From: Alphaproteobacteria bacterium
GTDB taxonomy: Bacteria; Pseudomonadota; Alphaproteobacteria; UBA8366; Aestuariispiraceae
Direction of reading: 5' to 3'
Length of the DNA: 64,000 nt
Assembly: GCA_030065235.1 (NCBI GenBank)
Contig: JASJDC010000002.1
Span: 1-64,000, forward strand
Positions 9,557 to 18,074 of this stretch are shown piece after piece. The translations under genes and the position numbers were made by a program. Below the pieces are notes generated by a model. That model was given only the letters and a program-made list of their open reading frames with translations, was not told where the DNA came from and did not search any database. The first letter of the stretch is position 1. Each line of letters begins with the position of its first letter.

Positions 9557-9841
9557 ATGGTTGTGTTGGGAGCGCCCATGGCCCGCATGGACGAAGCAGT
9601 GCAGAGGCTGAATTCCGCGGTCTCCCGACTCGAAACCCTTCTGAGCCGAAAGTTGGACGCGCTTTCACGGGCCGGCGCTCTGGAGGCGGACGTATCGCGC
9701 CTCACCGAGGATAGGAACCGGATCGCGCGCGATCACGAGAAGCTGCAGGCCCGGCATCGCGACGCAGCGCTTCAGGTCGAAGAAGCGATCGAAGCCGTGG
9801 CCGGCGTCCTTCAGCGCGCCCCGCGGAACGGAGACCGATAG
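9557..9841 (+). CDS. DUF4164-like coiled-coil protein
   Basis: 94 residues from ATG 9557 (MVVLGAPMARMDEAVQRL). An earlier in-frame start at 9464 would add a Pro/Ser/Ala-rich leader and is less likely. Nearly the whole protein is a heptad-rich helix: DEAVQRLNSAVSRLETLL, then EADVSRLTEDRNRIARDHEKL, ending in an amphipathic helix. Small coiled-coil proteins of this kind lie directly upstream of zapA in many alphaproteobacteria; the function is not established, but a division role alongside ZapA is a reasonable inference. Three bases separate its TAG from the TTG start of zapA. Confidence 0.7.
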   Translation: MVVLGAPMARMDEAVQRLNSAVSRLETLLSRKLDALSRAGALEADVSRLTEDRNRIARDHEKLQARHRDAALQVEEAIEAVAGVLQRAPRNGDR

Positions 9842-9844
9842 GCT

Positions 9845-10189
9845 TTGGGACAGGTCAATCTAACCATCAACGGGCGCAATTATCAGATCGCCTGCGACGA
9901 CGGCCAGGAAGAGCATCTCGTGCGTTTGTCGGTCTATTTGGACAAGCGCGTTCGCGAATTGGCGGAAGGCATGGGTCAGATCGGCGACGCGCGTCTGTTG
10001 CTAATGGCCGGCTTGTTGGTGTCCGATGAACTGTCCGACGCGTATGCCGATGTCGAGGCTCTACGCAAGGAGCGCGATCAGTTGGCGAAACGCACGCCGC
10101 CGCCGGGTGCGGATGAGGCGGCGACCGAGGCGTTGGAAAAGCTGGCCGTGCGGCTGGAGGCTATTGCGGACCGGGTCGAGCGGGCTTAG
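9845..10189 (+). CDS. zapA: Cell division protein ZapA
   Basis: 114 residues from a TTG start. The N-terminal GQVNLTINGRNYQIACDDGQEEHL is the compact ZapA beta-hairpin/alpha head; then LVRLSVYLDKRVRELAEGM and RLLLMAGLLVSDEL, and the C-terminus is a long coiled coil (residues 60-114) used for antiparallel tetramer formation. ZapA binds and bundles FtsZ at the division ring. The zapA - 6S RNA - 5-FCL order downstream is a long-conserved arrangement and supports the call. Confidence 0.88.
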   Translation: MGQVNLTINGRNYQIACDDGQEEHLVRLSVYLDKRVRELAEGMGQIGDARLLLMAGLLVSDELSDAYADVEALRKERDQLAKRTPPPGADEAATEALEKLAVRLEAIADRVERA

Positions 10190-10372
10190 GTAAGGTCGCA
10201 GGGGAGGATTCTGCGCGGTGCGACACGCCCTCAGATGTCCCGGGGGCTATAATCACCTCTAGGGAGCTGTCCCTGGCGGGATCCAGGTCCCGTTACCACG
10301 GCGCCCACCTGCATTGCAGGCTCCAGGGGTACACTGGGCGACCGGCCGAGGCGGACCTCCCCGACCTTATTC
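10190..10372 (+). ncRNA. ssrS: 6S RNA candidate (RNA polymerase-binding regulatory RNA)
   Basis: The 216-base gap between zapA and the 5-formyltetrahydrofolate cyclo-ligase gene is the conserved locus of 6S RNA in proteobacteria. The ends can pair: AAGGTCG at 10192-10198 with CGACCTT at 10362-10368, extended by GGGAGG with CCTCCC, giving a closing stem with a small bulge around a span of about 180 bases, the normal 6S length. The interior contains further hairpin-forming blocks (for example GGGATCCAGGTCCC at 10279-10292) around a GC-poor stretch that could be the open bubble mimicking melted promoter DNA. 6S RNA binds sigma-70 holoenzyme in stationary phase. A T-containing stretch follows the closing stem. 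The call rests on locus and closing stem. Confidence 0.8.
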
Positions 10373-10408
10373 CCTCTTCAATTATCGGCCTATCCCGCGA
10401 GTTAGACT

Positions 10409-11002
10409 GTGGCCTTCTTGGAAAATGGCGGTTCGGCGGACAAGGACGTCTTTCGAGCCGAGGCGTCGCGCCGGCGCCAGCATGTCGCGGCGCAGGCTAA
10501 TGCGGGCGGGGCGCCCGTGGCGCTGGCCGAAAACTGCGCCGCCTTGTTTGATTTTGGGCGATTTCCCGTCATCGCCGGCTATTGGCCGATCGGCAGCGAG
10601 ATCGATATACGCCCGCTGTTGGCGCGCTGCGCCGACTCCGGCGCTGAACTGTGCCTGCCCACGGTCGTTGCGAAAGGCGCGCCGCTGGATTTCAGGCGTT
10701 GGACGCCGGGAGCGCCGCTGGTGAAGGACGGGTTCGGCACGTCGGCGCCGCCGTCGGACGCCGGGCCGGCGACGCCGATCCTGATTTTCGCGCCCCTCTT
10801 GGCTTTCGATCGCGATGGCTACCGGATGGGCTATGGCGGCGGCTTCTATGACCGCACCATCGCCGCCTATCGCGATCGCGGCGCGCCGCTGACGGTCGTC
10901 GGCTGCGCCTTCGCCGGCCAGGAAGCGGCGCGGGTTCCGCGCGACCAATGGGACCAGCGCCTTGACTTCGTCGCAACCGAGTCCGAGGTCATAGCTCTCT
11001 GA
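10409..11002 (+). CDS. 5-formyltetrahydrofolate cyclo-ligase
   Basis: 197 residues from a GTG start. It converts 5-formyl-THF to 5,10-methenyl-THF with ATP. Seen: a basic N-terminal helix (DVFRAEASRRRQHV), IAGYWPIGSEIDIRPLL around residues 54-70, and the family signature RMGYGGGFYDRTI near residue 140, which forms the ATP/phosphate loop. The C-terminal DQRLDFVATESEVI matches the usual P-x-E-x-W-D-x-x-L-D-x-I-x-T-(E/P) end. Its place directly after 6S RNA repeats the ssrS-ygfA arrangement, where the RNA and mRNA are processed from one transcript. Confidence 0.9.
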   Translation: MAFLENGGSADKDVFRAEASRRRQHVAAQANAGGAPVALAENCAALFDFGRFPVIAGYWPIGSEIDIRPLLARCADSGAELCLPTVVAKGAPLDFRRWTPGAPLVKDGFGTSAPPSDAGPATPILIFAPLLAFDRDGYRMGYGGGFYDRTIAAYRDRGAPLTVVGCAFAGQEAARVPRDQWDQRLDFVATESEVIAL

Positions 11003-11061
11003 ACAGCCGTCGCGCATCCCAGTTCGACGGGCGCGGCGGACAAAAATTAGGACGATCGGCC

Positions 11062-11898
11062 ATGCGGCTTCTCTTTTGCGGCGACATCGTCGGCCAACCC
11101 GGCCGGGCGGCGCTCGGGCGCCATCTTCCGCGCTTGCGGGACAGTCTGGCGCTGGATTGCGTGATCGCAAACGGCGAGAACTCGGCCCACGGGTTCGGGA
11201 TCACCGGCAAGATCTGCGAGGAGCTGTTCGACTGCGGCGTCGATATGATCACTGGCGGCAATCATTCGTTCGACAATGCGGAGATCTTCAAACACGCGGA
11301 TTCCGAGGAGAGGCTGCTGCGGCCCGACAATTTGAACGGCGCGCCGCCAGGCAAGGGCCACGGCGTCTTCGAAACGCCCACTGGCGGACGGGTGCTGGTG
11401 ATCAACATCCTCTGCCGCCTGTTCATGGACAATTACAACAATCCGTTCGAGTCCCTGGAGCGGCTGGCCCCGCAGATGGCGCCGATGGATGCGGGCTTCG
11501 ACGCGGTGGTCGTCGATGTGCATGGCGAAGCGTCGAGCGAAAAGGCGGCGATCGGCCATGTCCTGGACGGACGGGCGACGCTGGTGGTTGGCACCCATAC
11601 CCATATCCCGACCGCGGACGCCCGCATACTCGAGGGCGGCACGGCTTTCCAGACTGACGCCGGCATGTGCGGGGATTATGATTCCGTGATCGGCATGGAA
11701 AAGGAGGCGGCGGTCGGCCGGATGCTCGGCGCTTTGCCCAAGCCGCGCTTGGGGCCGGCGGAAGGCGTCGGCGCGCTCTGCGGCGTTTTCGTCGAGACCG
11801 ATCCGGCGAACGGCCTGGCCCGTCGCATCGAGCCTGTGCGCGTCGGCGGCGGTCTGCAGGAATCCTGGCCGGTCGTGAACCGAGAAGCGGCGGAATAG
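11062..11898 (+). CDS. YmdB-like metallophosphoesterase (TIGR00282 type)
   Basis: 278 residues. Metal-binding motifs of the calcineurin-like fold are in order: LLFCGDIVGQPGR at the N-terminus (D-x-V-G), IANGENSAHGFGIT (N-x-E-N), ITGGNHSFDN (G-N-H), VVDVHGEASSEK and VGTHTHIPTADA (H-x-H). The family member YmdB of Bacillus is a 2',3'-cyclic-nucleotide phosphodiesterase that affects biofilm and motility genes. In alphaproteobacteria the gene recurs beside 5-FCL and yebC as here. RNA turnover or signalling is inferred from the family; the substrate in this organism is unknown. No signal peptide, so cytoplasmic. Confidence 0.88.
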   Translation: MRLLFCGDIVGQPGRAALGRHLPRLRDSLALDCVIANGENSAHGFGITGKICEELFDCGVDMITGGNHSFDNAEIFKHADSEERLLRPDNLNGAPPGKGHGVFETPTGGRVLVINILCRLFMDNYNNPFESLERLAPQMAPMDAGFDAVVVDVHGEASSEKAAIGHVLDGRATLVVGTHTHIPTADARILEGGTAFQTDAGMCGDYDSVIGMEKEAAVGRMLGALPKPRLGPAEGVGALCGVFVETDPANGLARRIEPVRVGGGLQESWPVVNREAAE

Positions 11899-12003
11899 TG
11901 CGCTCAGCCTGCTGCGCCCCGCCGGGCCGGGTATCGACAAAACCGGCGCGGCGGCTAAAACAGCGGGGCGTTCCAGCAATTCAGCGATAGGGTCGAGGGC
12001 GGC

Positions 12004-12756
12004 ATGGCCGGACATTCAAAATTCAAGAACATCATGCACCGGAAAGGGGCGCAGGATAAGAAGCGCGCGTCCCTGTTCTCGAAGCTGACGAAGGAGATCA
12101 TGGTCGCCGCGAAAATGGGCGGCGCCGATCCCGCCGCCAATGCACGTCTGCGGGCGGCGATCGCCGACGCGCGCTCGCAGAGCATGCCGAAAGACAATAT
12201 CGAGCGCGCGGTTCAGAAAGGCGCGGGCGGCGGCGAGGGCTCGGAATATGAAGAAATCCGCTATGAGGGCTATGGGCCCGGGGGTGTCGCGGTGATCGTC
12301 AATGTCCTGACCGACAATCGCAACCGGTCGGCGTCGGATGTGCGATCCATCTTCACCAAGGCCGGCGGCAATCTTGGCGAGACCGGCTCGGTTTCCTTCA
12401 TGTTCAATCAGGTTGGCGAGATCAAATATCCGCCTGACGCCGCCGACGCCGACGCCATGTTCGAAGCCGCGCTGGAAGCCGGCGCCAGCGACGCGGCGTC
12501 CGACGAGGACGGCCATGAAGTGCTCTGCGAGCCGAACGATCTGCACGCGGTCGCTGGGGCCTTGGAAAGCCAGTTCGGCGAGCCGGCGTCGACCAAATTG
12601 GTCTGGCGACCGGAAACCCTCTCGCCTGTCGACGCGGACAAGGCCGAGAGCGTTCTGAAATTCATGGATATGCTGGACGACAATGACGATGTCCAAAGCG
12701 TCTACGCGAATTTCGACATTCCCGACGCCGTCATGGAGCAACTGGCCCAAAACTAG
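12004..12756 (+). CDS. yebC: YebC/PmpR-family protein
   Basis: 250 residues, standard length. Opens with the invariant [22 protein letters not shown] block and has [45 protein letters not shown] and GSVSFMF, all typical of the family. Family members have been described as transcriptional regulators (PmpR) and, for YebC, as factors that relieve ribosome stalling at proline-rich stretches. The second role is interesting here because TolA, encoded five kilobases downstream, carries a very long polyproline run. It lies between the phosphoesterase gene and ruvC, a recurring order. Confidence 0.93.
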   Translation: MAGHSKFKNIMHRKGAQDKKRASLFSKLTKEIMVAAKMGGADPAANARLRAAIADARSQSMPKDNIERAVQKGAGGGEGSEYEEIRYEGYGPGGVAVIVNVLTDNRNRSASDVRSIFTKAGGNLGETGSVSFMFNQVGEIKYPPDAADADAMFEAALEAGASDAASDEDGHEVLCEPNDLHAVAGALESQFGEPASTKLVWRPETLSPVDADKAESVLKFMDMLDDNDDVQSVYANFDIPDAVMEQLAQN

Positions 12757-12852
12757 GGCCGGCTGCGCGCAAGACGACGGGGAGAGGTGTTGTCCGACCT
12801 TCCCGACTCGGCGCAGTCTCCGGCCGACGCAAAGAATGAAAGTCTGTCCCGA

Positions 12853-13404
12853 ATGCGGATTCTGGGCCTGGATCCCGGTCTTCGGCACACCGGATGGGGT
12901 GTGATCGACGTCCGGGGCGTGCATCTGTCCTTCGTAGCCTGCGGCGTAGCGCATCCGCCAGGGGCCGACCAGGGCATGGCGGAGCGGCTGAAAGGTCTGC
13001 ATGAGGCGCTGACTAAGGTGCTGCAGGCGCACCGGCCGGACGAAGCCGCCGTCGAAGAGACCTTCCTGAACAAAAATCCCGGCTCGACCTTAAAGCTCGG
13101 CCATGCGCGCGGCGTCGTGCTGTTGGCGCCGGCGCTATTCGGTCTGCCGGTGGCGGAATATTCCGCCAAGAGCGTCAAACAATCGGTGGTCGGCACCGGG
13201 GCCGCTACGAAAGAGCAGATCGGGATGATGGTCCGCACGCTCCTGCCCGGCAGCGACCCGCCCAGCGAGGACGCGGCCGACGCCCTGGCCGTCGCCATCT
13301 GTCACGGCCATCGCGCCGGTGTCGAGCGGAGCTGGCGCGGCGGGATCGGCGCTGGGACCGCAACCGGAACCGCCGCCAGAACTGCCGCTGAGACTGCCGG
13401 ATGA
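12853..13404 (+). CDS. ruvC: Holliday junction endodeoxyribonuclease RuvC
   Basis: 183 residues from ATG 12853, giving MRILGLDPGLRHTGWG, the usual RuvC N-terminus with catalytic Asp7. Other catalytic acids: Glu in AAVEETFLNKNPGS and the pair in SEDAADALAVAICH. RuvC cuts four-way junctions symmetrically. A GGGGAGAG sequence lies just before in-frame GTG 12787 and TTG 12790, so a version 21-22 residues longer may be made; the extra residues do not match the family. The C-terminus is Gly/Ala/Thr-rich. Its TGA overlaps the ruvA ATG (ATGA). Confidence 0.93.
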   Translation: MRILGLDPGLRHTGWGVIDVRGVHLSFVACGVAHPPGADQGMAERLKGLHEALTKVLQAHRPDEAAVEETFLNKNPGSTLKLGHARGVVLLAPALFGLPVAEYSAKSVKQSVVGTGAATKEQIGMMVRTLLPGSDPPSEDAADALAVAICHGHRAGVERSWRGGIGAGTATGTAARTAAETAG

Positions 13405-14042
13405 TCGCACGGTTGAAAGGGCTGCTCGACAGCATCGGCGAGGACTGGGCGGTCATCGATGTCGGCGGCGTCGGCTATCTGATCTTCTGCTCGGCGCGTA
13501 CGCTGAGCCGGTTTCCGGGCGCCGGCGAGGCCGTTTCGGTCGAGATCGAGACCCATGTCCGCGAAGATCATATCCATCTCTACGGTTTCGCCGACGCGGC
13601 GGAGAAGGAATGGTTCAAGATCCTCACAGGCGTACAGGGCGTCGGCGCCAAGGTCGGCTTGGCGATCCTGTCCGTGCTGCCGCCGGACGCGCTGGCGACC
13701 GCGATCGCGGCGGCCGACAAGACGGCGATCGCTCGGTCGAACGGCGTCGGGCCGAAGCTCGCCGGCCGCATCGTCTCTGAACTCAAGGAAAAGGTGGCGT
13801 CCTTCGACCTCGGCGTTTCCGAAGCAGCGGTCCGAGCGCCGGGTCAAAAGGGCGGCCCTGCAGCGGTCGCCGCAGGGTCGCCGGGCGCCGATATCCGCGA
13901 GGATGCGGTGTCGGCCTTGGTCAATCTCGGCTTCGATCGGACCAAGGCTTTTTCCGCCGTCGCGGGCGCGTCCCGGACGCTGGGGGCCGAGGCGCCGCTC
14001 GACGATCTGGTGCGGGTTGGGCTTAAGGAGCTGGCGCCGTGA
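13401..14042 (+). CDS. ruvA: Holliday junction branch migration protein RuvA
   Basis: 213 residues. Domain I OB-fold begins [30 protein letters not shown]; domain II has two helix-hairpin-helix motifs, seen as [15 protein letters not shown] and [17 protein letters not shown]; domain III (after a Gly/Ala linker) has [16 protein letters not shown], the RuvB-contacting UBA-like helix set. RuvA binds the junction and loads RuvB. It is coupled to ruvC upstream and ruvB downstream by four-base overlaps. Confidence 0.95.
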   Translation: MIARLKGLLDSIGEDWAVIDVGGVGYLIFCSARTLSRFPGAGEAVSVEIETHVREDHIHLYGFADAAEKEWFKILTGVQGVGAKVGLAILSVLPPDALATAIAAADKTAIARSNGVGPKLAGRIVSELKEKVASFDLGVSEAAVRAPGQKGGPAAVAAGSPGADIREDAVSALVNLGFDRTKAFSAVAGASRTLGAEAPLDDLVRVGLKELAP

Positions 14043-15142
14043 TTCCGCCGGGCGCCGCGAACGCCGCCGATCCGGGATCGGACGGTCGCCTGGTCTCGGC
14101 TGAACGCCGGGCGGAAGACGGCGCCGACCGGTCGCTTCGGCCGCAGACACTCGACGGTTTCGTCGGCCAGCAGGCGGTGCGCAAGAATCTGTCGGTCTTT
14201 GTTCAGGCTGCGCGCGGCCGTGACGAGGCGATGGATCACACCCTGTTCTATGGCCCGCCAGGACTGGGCAAGACGACCTTGGCGCAGATCGTCGCGCGCG
14301 AGTTGGGTGTGAATTTTAGGGCCACCTCCGGCCCGGTCATCGCCAAGGCCGGCGATCTGGCGGCGCTCCTGACCAATCTCGAGCCGCGCGACGTGCTGTT
14401 CATCGACGAGATTCATCGGCTTAATCCGGCGGTCGAGGAATTCCTCTATCCCGCGATGGAGGATTTCCAGATGGATCTGATGATCGGAGAGGGGCCGGCG
14501 GCGCGCTCGGTGCGGATCGATTTGCCGCCCTTCACCCTGGTTGCGGCGACGACGCGCGCCGGCCTGATCACACGGCCCTTGCGCGAACGGTTCGGCATTC
14601 CGCTGCATCTGGATTTCTACACTGTCGATGAATTGGCGTTGATTGTCGAACGGGGCGCGGGGCTGTTGGGCATGCCATTGCGTGAGGACGGGGCCCGCGA
14701 GGTCGCCCGCCGCAGCCGCGGCACGCCGCGCGTCGCCGGTCGCTTGCTGCGCCGGGTGCGCGACTTCGCGTCCGTCGCGGGCGCCGCTGAGATCGATGCC
14801 GAGGCGGCGGACGCGGCGCTGCGGCGCATGGAGGTCGACGATCGCGGCCTGGATCAGCTCGACCGGCGCTATCTCGGCTGCATGGCCGAGAATTACGGCG
14901 GCGGCCCGGTTGGCGTCGAAACGCTCGCCGCCGCCTTGGCGAACGAGCGTGACGTGTTGGAGGAGGTGGTCGAACCCTTCCTGATCCAACAGGGCCTGAT
15001 CCAGCGGACTCCGCGCGGCCGTATGCTCTCCCGGCAGGGATGGTCTTACATCGGGCTAAACCCGCCGCGCGACGCGCAGGCGCAGTTGGATTTGCTGAAT
15101 ACCGGCGACAGCGCCGCCCCATCGACGGAAGGCGAGGCGTAA
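14039..15142 (+). CDS. ruvB: Holliday junction DNA helicase RuvB
   Basis: 367 residues from a GTG start overlapping the ruvA stop. AAA+ motifs: [11 protein letters not shown] near residue 36, Walker [14 protein letters not shown], Walker [12 protein letters not shown], sensor [17 protein letters not shown] with Arg finger, and the C-terminal winged-helix ending [13 protein letters not shown]. RuvB hexamers drive branch migration at junctions. The N-terminal 30 residues are a short variable extension. Last gene of ruvCAB; the next start (ybgC) is two bases after the stop. Confidence 0.96.
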   Translation: MIPPGAANAADPGSDGRLVSAERRAEDGADRSLRPQTLDGFVGQQAVRKNLSVFVQAARGRDEAMDHTLFYGPPGLGKTTLAQIVARELGVNFRATSGPVIAKAGDLAALLTNLEPRDVLFIDEIHRLNPAVEEFLYPAMEDFQMDLMIGEGPAARSVRIDLPPFTLVAATTRAGLITRPLRERFGIPLHLDFYTVDELALIVERGAGLLGMPLREDGAREVARRSRGTPRVAGRLLRRVRDFASVAGAAEIDAEAADAALRRMEVDDRGLDQLDRRYLGCMAENYGGGPVGVETLAAALANERDVLEEVVEPFLIQQGLIQRTPRGRMLSRQGWSYIGLNPPRDAQAQLDLLNTGDSAAPSTEGEA

Positions 15143-15143
15143 G

Positions 15144-15650
15144 GTGACCGACGGTCAGACCAGCGATCAACCTGTCCGCGGCCGGGTGCACAGCTTTCCG
15201 GTTCGGGTTTATTTCGAGGATACCGACACCGCCGGCATCGTCTATTTCGCCAACTACCTCAAGTTCGCCGAACGCGCCCGGACCGAGTTGCTGCGCGACA
15301 GCGGCCTCGATCATGCCAGTCTGATGCGCGACACCGGCCTGGTCTTCGCCGTAAAGGCCAGTTCTGCGGATTATCACAAGCCGGCGCGGCTCGACGATTT
15401 GCTGACGGTGGAGACGCGCATTCCGAAGGTCGGCGGGGCGAGCGCCGAGATGGCCCAGGACATCTTCCGGGCGGCGCCGAAATCCGGCGGCGCAGAGGCC
15501 GGTCCGACGCTGATCGCCTCGACTTGGGTGCGGGTGGTGTTGTTGGACGCGCGGGGCGCGCCTGCCCGAATTCCGCCAAATTTGCGCGCTAAGCTTCAAA
15601 CTTGGGGCGATCCCGAGGCGACCGCAGGCCGGCGCTCGACGGGTGGATGA
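15144..15650 (+). CDS. ybgC: Tol-Pal-associated acyl-CoA thioesterase YbgC
   Basis: 168 residues from GTG. Hot-dog fold 4HBT family: VRVYFEDTDTAGIVYFANYLKFAERARTE at residues 20-48 contains the catalytic Asp and the Y-F-A-N-Y helix start. The family hydrolyses acyl-CoAs (short-chain or hydroxybenzoyl) and in E. coli YbgC interacts with phospholipid synthesis and is encoded next to tolQ. Same arrangement here, so an envelope role is inferred. The protein is slightly longer than E. coli YbgC, with an extra segment APKSGGAEAGPT in the middle. Confidence 0.9.
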   Translation: MTDGQTSDQPVRGRVHSFPVRVYFEDTDTAGIVYFANYLKFAERARTELLRDSGLDHASLMRDTGLVFAVKASSADYHKPARLDDLLTVETRIPKVGGASAEMAQDIFRAAPKSGGAEAGPTLIASTWVRVVLLDARGAPARIPPNLRAKLQTWGDPEATAGRRSTGG

Positions 15651-15667
15651 TGACGGATGATCGAATT

Positions 15668-15696
15668 GGGGCCGGCGCCGCGCGGCCCTGTATTTT
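15668..15696 (+). terminator. Possible weak terminator between ybgC and tolQ
   Basis: GGGCCG, an eight-base GC loop and CGGCCC form a short hairpin, followed after two bases by ATTTTT. If it works, it would separate or attenuate ruvCAB-ybgC from tolQRAB. The stem is short and the T run is displaced, so it may be only a leaky attenuator. Confidence 0.35.
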
Positions 15697-15760
15697 TGCG
15701 CCCAGACAGGCCGAACAGAGTCGGCGCGGGTGAGAACATGAGTGAGAAGGCGAGACTTGT

Positions 15761-16483
15761 ATGGAACCGGACGCCATTGATTTGATCGGAACGGGCGGCG
15801 TCGAAGCCGCTGAATTGACGCTTTGGGCGTTGTTCATGCGGGCGGACATTGTCGTCAAACTTGTCATGATCCTGCTCTTGCTCGCGTCGGTATGGTGCTG
15901 GGCGATCATCTTCGAGAAGATGCGCAGCGTGCGCCGGCTGCGGTCGCAGGCTCAGGAGTTCGAAGACGCTTTCTGGTCCGGCGGTTCGCTCGACGACCTG
16001 TTCGATCAGGTCGGCAAACAGCCTTCCGACCCGATGTCGGCGGTTTTCGCATCGGCGATGCAAGAATGGCGGCGCTCGGCTGGCGTGGTGCAGCCTGGCG
16101 GCAATCACGCTGGCCTTGAGCAGCGCATCGATCGGGTGATGAGCGTGGCGGTCGGGCGCGAGATGGACCGGCTGGAGCGGTTCCTGCCATTCCTCGCCTC
16201 GACCGGCTCCGCCGCGCCTTTCATCGGCCTGTTCGGCACGGTCTGGGGGATCATGAACAGTTTCGCCGCGATCGCCGCCACCAAACAGACCAGCTTGGCG
16301 GTCGTCGCGCCGGGGATCGCCGAAGCCTTGTTCGCCACCGCGCTGGGTCTCATCGCGGCGATCCCGGCCACCATCGCCTACAACAAAATCTCCAACGATC
16401 TCGGGCGCTACGCCGGACGGCTGGAGGCGTTTCAGGCCGAATTCAGCGCCATCATCTCGCGCCAGTTGGACGCGGAGGCCTAA
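15761..16483 (+). CDS. tolQ: Tol-Pal system proton channel subunit TolQ
   Basis: 240 residues with three membrane helices: about residues 22-46 (ADIVVKLVMILLLLASVWCWA), and two near 138-160 and 176-198 (LPFLASTGSAAPFIGLFGTVWGIM, then VVAPGIAEALFATALGLIAAIPA). The conserved Gly/Pro/Thr pattern GLFGTVWGI and the APG-x-x-EAL segment are MotA/TolQ/ExbB signatures. With TolR it uses the proton gradient to energise TolA during outer-membrane constriction. The following tolR starts three bases after the stop. Confidence 0.95.
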   Translation: MEPDAIDLIGTGGVEAAELTLWALFMRADIVVKLVMILLLLASVWCWAIIFEKMRSVRRLRSQAQEFEDAFWSGGSLDDLFDQVGKQPSDPMSAVFASAMQEWRRSAGVVQPGGNHAGLEQRIDRVMSVAVGREMDRLERFLPFLASTGSAAPFIGLFGTVWGIMNSFAAIAATKQTSLAVVAPGIAEALFATALGLIAAIPATIAYNKISNDLGRYAGRLEAFQAEFSAIISRQLDAEA

Positions 16484-16486
16484 CCG

Positions 16487-16957
16487 ATGGGCGCCAGTCT
16501 GAACGGCTCGGGACGGAGCGGCGCGAGCGGCTATAAATCGCGCTACCGGCCGATGGCGGAGATCAATGTCACGCCCTTCGTCGATGTCATGCTTGTGTTG
16601 CTGATCGTCTTCATGGTCACCGCGCCGCTTCTAACCGTCGGCGTCCCTGTTGATCTGCCCGAGACAAAGGCGGCCTCGATCAATGACGATATCGAGCCGA
16701 TCGTCGTTTCGGTGCGCGATGACGGCGCGCTCTACCTGCAGGAGACGCAGATCGACCTTGGCGCCATCGGTCCGCGCCTGGTCGCGATCCAGGAGGCGCG
16801 CGGCGTCGACGCGGACGCGCTGCGCGTCTTCGTGCGCGGCGACCAGGCGATCCATTACGGACGGGTGATGGAAGTGATGGGCGCCGTCAACAGCGCCGGT
16901 TTCCGAAGAGTGGCGCTGTTGGCGAAGCTGCCGGATATCGCGCCGGATGCGCAGTAG
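16487..16957 (+). CDS. tolR: Tol-Pal system protein TolR
   Basis: 156 residues. A short cytoplasmic N-terminus with YRPMAEINVTPFVDVMLVLLIVFMVTAP (residues 20-47) includes the protonatable Asp of the single membrane helix (PFVDVMLVLL) that is essential for proton flow in TolR/ExbD. The rest is the periplasmic domain that binds peptidoglycan in homologues, ending in HYGRVMEVMGAVNSAGFRRVALL, the ExbD/TolR signature helix and strand. It is the partner of TolQ. Confidence 0.95.
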   Translation: MGASLNGSGRSGASGYKSRYRPMAEINVTPFVDVMLVLLIVFMVTAPLLTVGVPVDLPETKAASINDDIEPIVVSVRDDGALYLQETQIDLGAIGPRLVAIQEARGVDADALRVFVRGDQAIHYGRVMEVMGAVNSAGFRRVALLAKLPDIAPDAQ

Positions 16958-17051
16958 CGATCCGGACCGACGCGATGGTTCCCGCCGACATTGTTTCAGC
17001 CGCCGCCCCGTCGCGGGCCCTGTCTAGCGCTTCGCCGGTCTAGGAAACGGC

Positions 17052-18074
17052 ATGCGCGGTCCTGTCCTATTCTCTGTGTCTTTGCATTTGGCGATCGTAC
17101 TGGCGGCGCTGATTGGCCTGCCAAAGGCGACGCTGGACGAGGTTGTGCTGCCGGTCGTGATGGAAGCCGAACTGCTGGCCGAGATAGAGACCAGCGCGAC
17201 GAATGCGCCCCCGCCAGACCCGCCGCCGGCGCCAGAGCCGGAGGAGGCGCCGCCGCCGCCGCCTCCGCCACCCCCGCCGCCGCCTCCGCCTCCGCCCCCG
17301 CCTGCACCCCCGCCTGCACCCCCGCCGCCGCCCGCGCCGGAACCCGAACCGGAGCCGGAACCGGAACCCGAACCCGAACCTGAGCCGGAACCCGAACCTG
17401 AACCGGAACCCGAACCTGAACCGGAACCCGAACCAGAGCCGGAACCTGAGCCGGAGCTGGAACCGGAATCTGAACCCGAGCCCGAGACCGAGCCGCAACA
17501 GGCGCAATCCGCTCCACGCGCCCCGGTCCCGCCGCGCCGCGAAGCGCCGAGTCGCGACTTTGACAGCGTCTTGAAGACCGTCCAGGACCTGCAACTGGAG
17601 CGACAGCGCCAGCCGGAGCCTGAGACGAAACCAGACGAGAAGCCCGCCGATGCGCCCCAAACGCCGAGCTTCGCCGAATCAATCGCCTCGGCTTTGGAGG
17701 CGACGCCGGCGCAGCAACAACCCGCCCAGCAGACCGTGGCGGTCGCGCGCCGGGCGGAAACCGCGCTCAGCTTCTCCGAATTGGACGCGGTGCGGCGACA
17801 GATTCAGCAGTGCTGGAGCCTGCCCGCCGGCGCCCGGAACGCTGAGGATTTGATCATTGAATTGCGGGTCGAGGTCGGTCCCGACCGGATCGTGCGCAAT
17901 GTCAGCTTCACCGATCAGGCGCGTTTCACCGACCCGTTTTGGGTTGCTGCGGCGGAAAGCGCCAAACGCGCGGTCTTGAATCCCCGCTGCCGACCCTTAA
18001 ACCTGCCGCCGGAGAAGTACCGGCAATGGCGCCTGATCATCATGACCTTTAACCCAAGCGAGATACTTGGATGA
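17052..18074 (+). CDS. tolA: Tol-Pal system protein TolA with extreme Pro and Glu-Pro linker
   Basis: 340 residues. One N-terminal membrane helix ([19 protein letters not shown], residues 5-23). Residues 52-150 are a low-complexity linker: a run of about 18 consecutive prolines, [10 protein letters not shown], then some 25 Glu-Pro dipeptides in a row. Residues 150-230 are polar and Gln-rich. The C-terminal domain (about 235-340; [51 protein letters not shown]) is the TolA/TonB C-domain that reaches Pal and TolB; its two Cys could form a disulfide. The linker replaces the long helical domain II of enteric TolA. The stop overlaps tolB by four bases. Confidence 0.9.
   Translation: MRGPVLFSVSLHLAIVLAALIGLPKATLDEVVLPVVMEAELLAEIETSATNAPPPDPPPAPEPEEAPPPPPPPPPPPPPPPPPPAPPPAPPPPPAPEPEPEPEPEPEPEPEPEPEPEPEPEPEPEPEPEPEPEPELEPESEPEPETEPQQAQSAPRAPVPPRREAPSRDFDSVLKTVQDLQLERQRQPEPETKPDEKPADAPQTPSFAESIASALEATPAQQQPAQQTVAVARRAETALSFSELDAVRRQIQQCWSLPAGARNAEDLIIELRVEVGPDRIVRNVSFTDQARFTDPFWVAAAESAKRAVLNPRCRPLNLPPEKYRQWRLIIMTFNPSEILG
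17205..17495 (+). repeat. Tandem repeat in tolA: CCN run and GAACC(N) Glu-Pro hexamers
   Basis: The first part is a run of CCG/CCC/CCT codons; from about 17336 it becomes imperfect hexamers of the form GAACCN / GAGCCN, coding Glu-Pro. Synonymous third-base differences between copies (CCG, CCC, CCT, CCA) show the array is not a very recent perfect expansion, but copy number is likely to vary between strains through slippage in steps of six bases, which would keep the reading frame. Confidence 0.85.

Noticed and set aside
17205-17495. Repeat block considered as CRISPR-like or mobile repeat
   Set aside because: Units are six bases, in frame and encode Glu-Pro within an otherwise normal TolA; no spacers.
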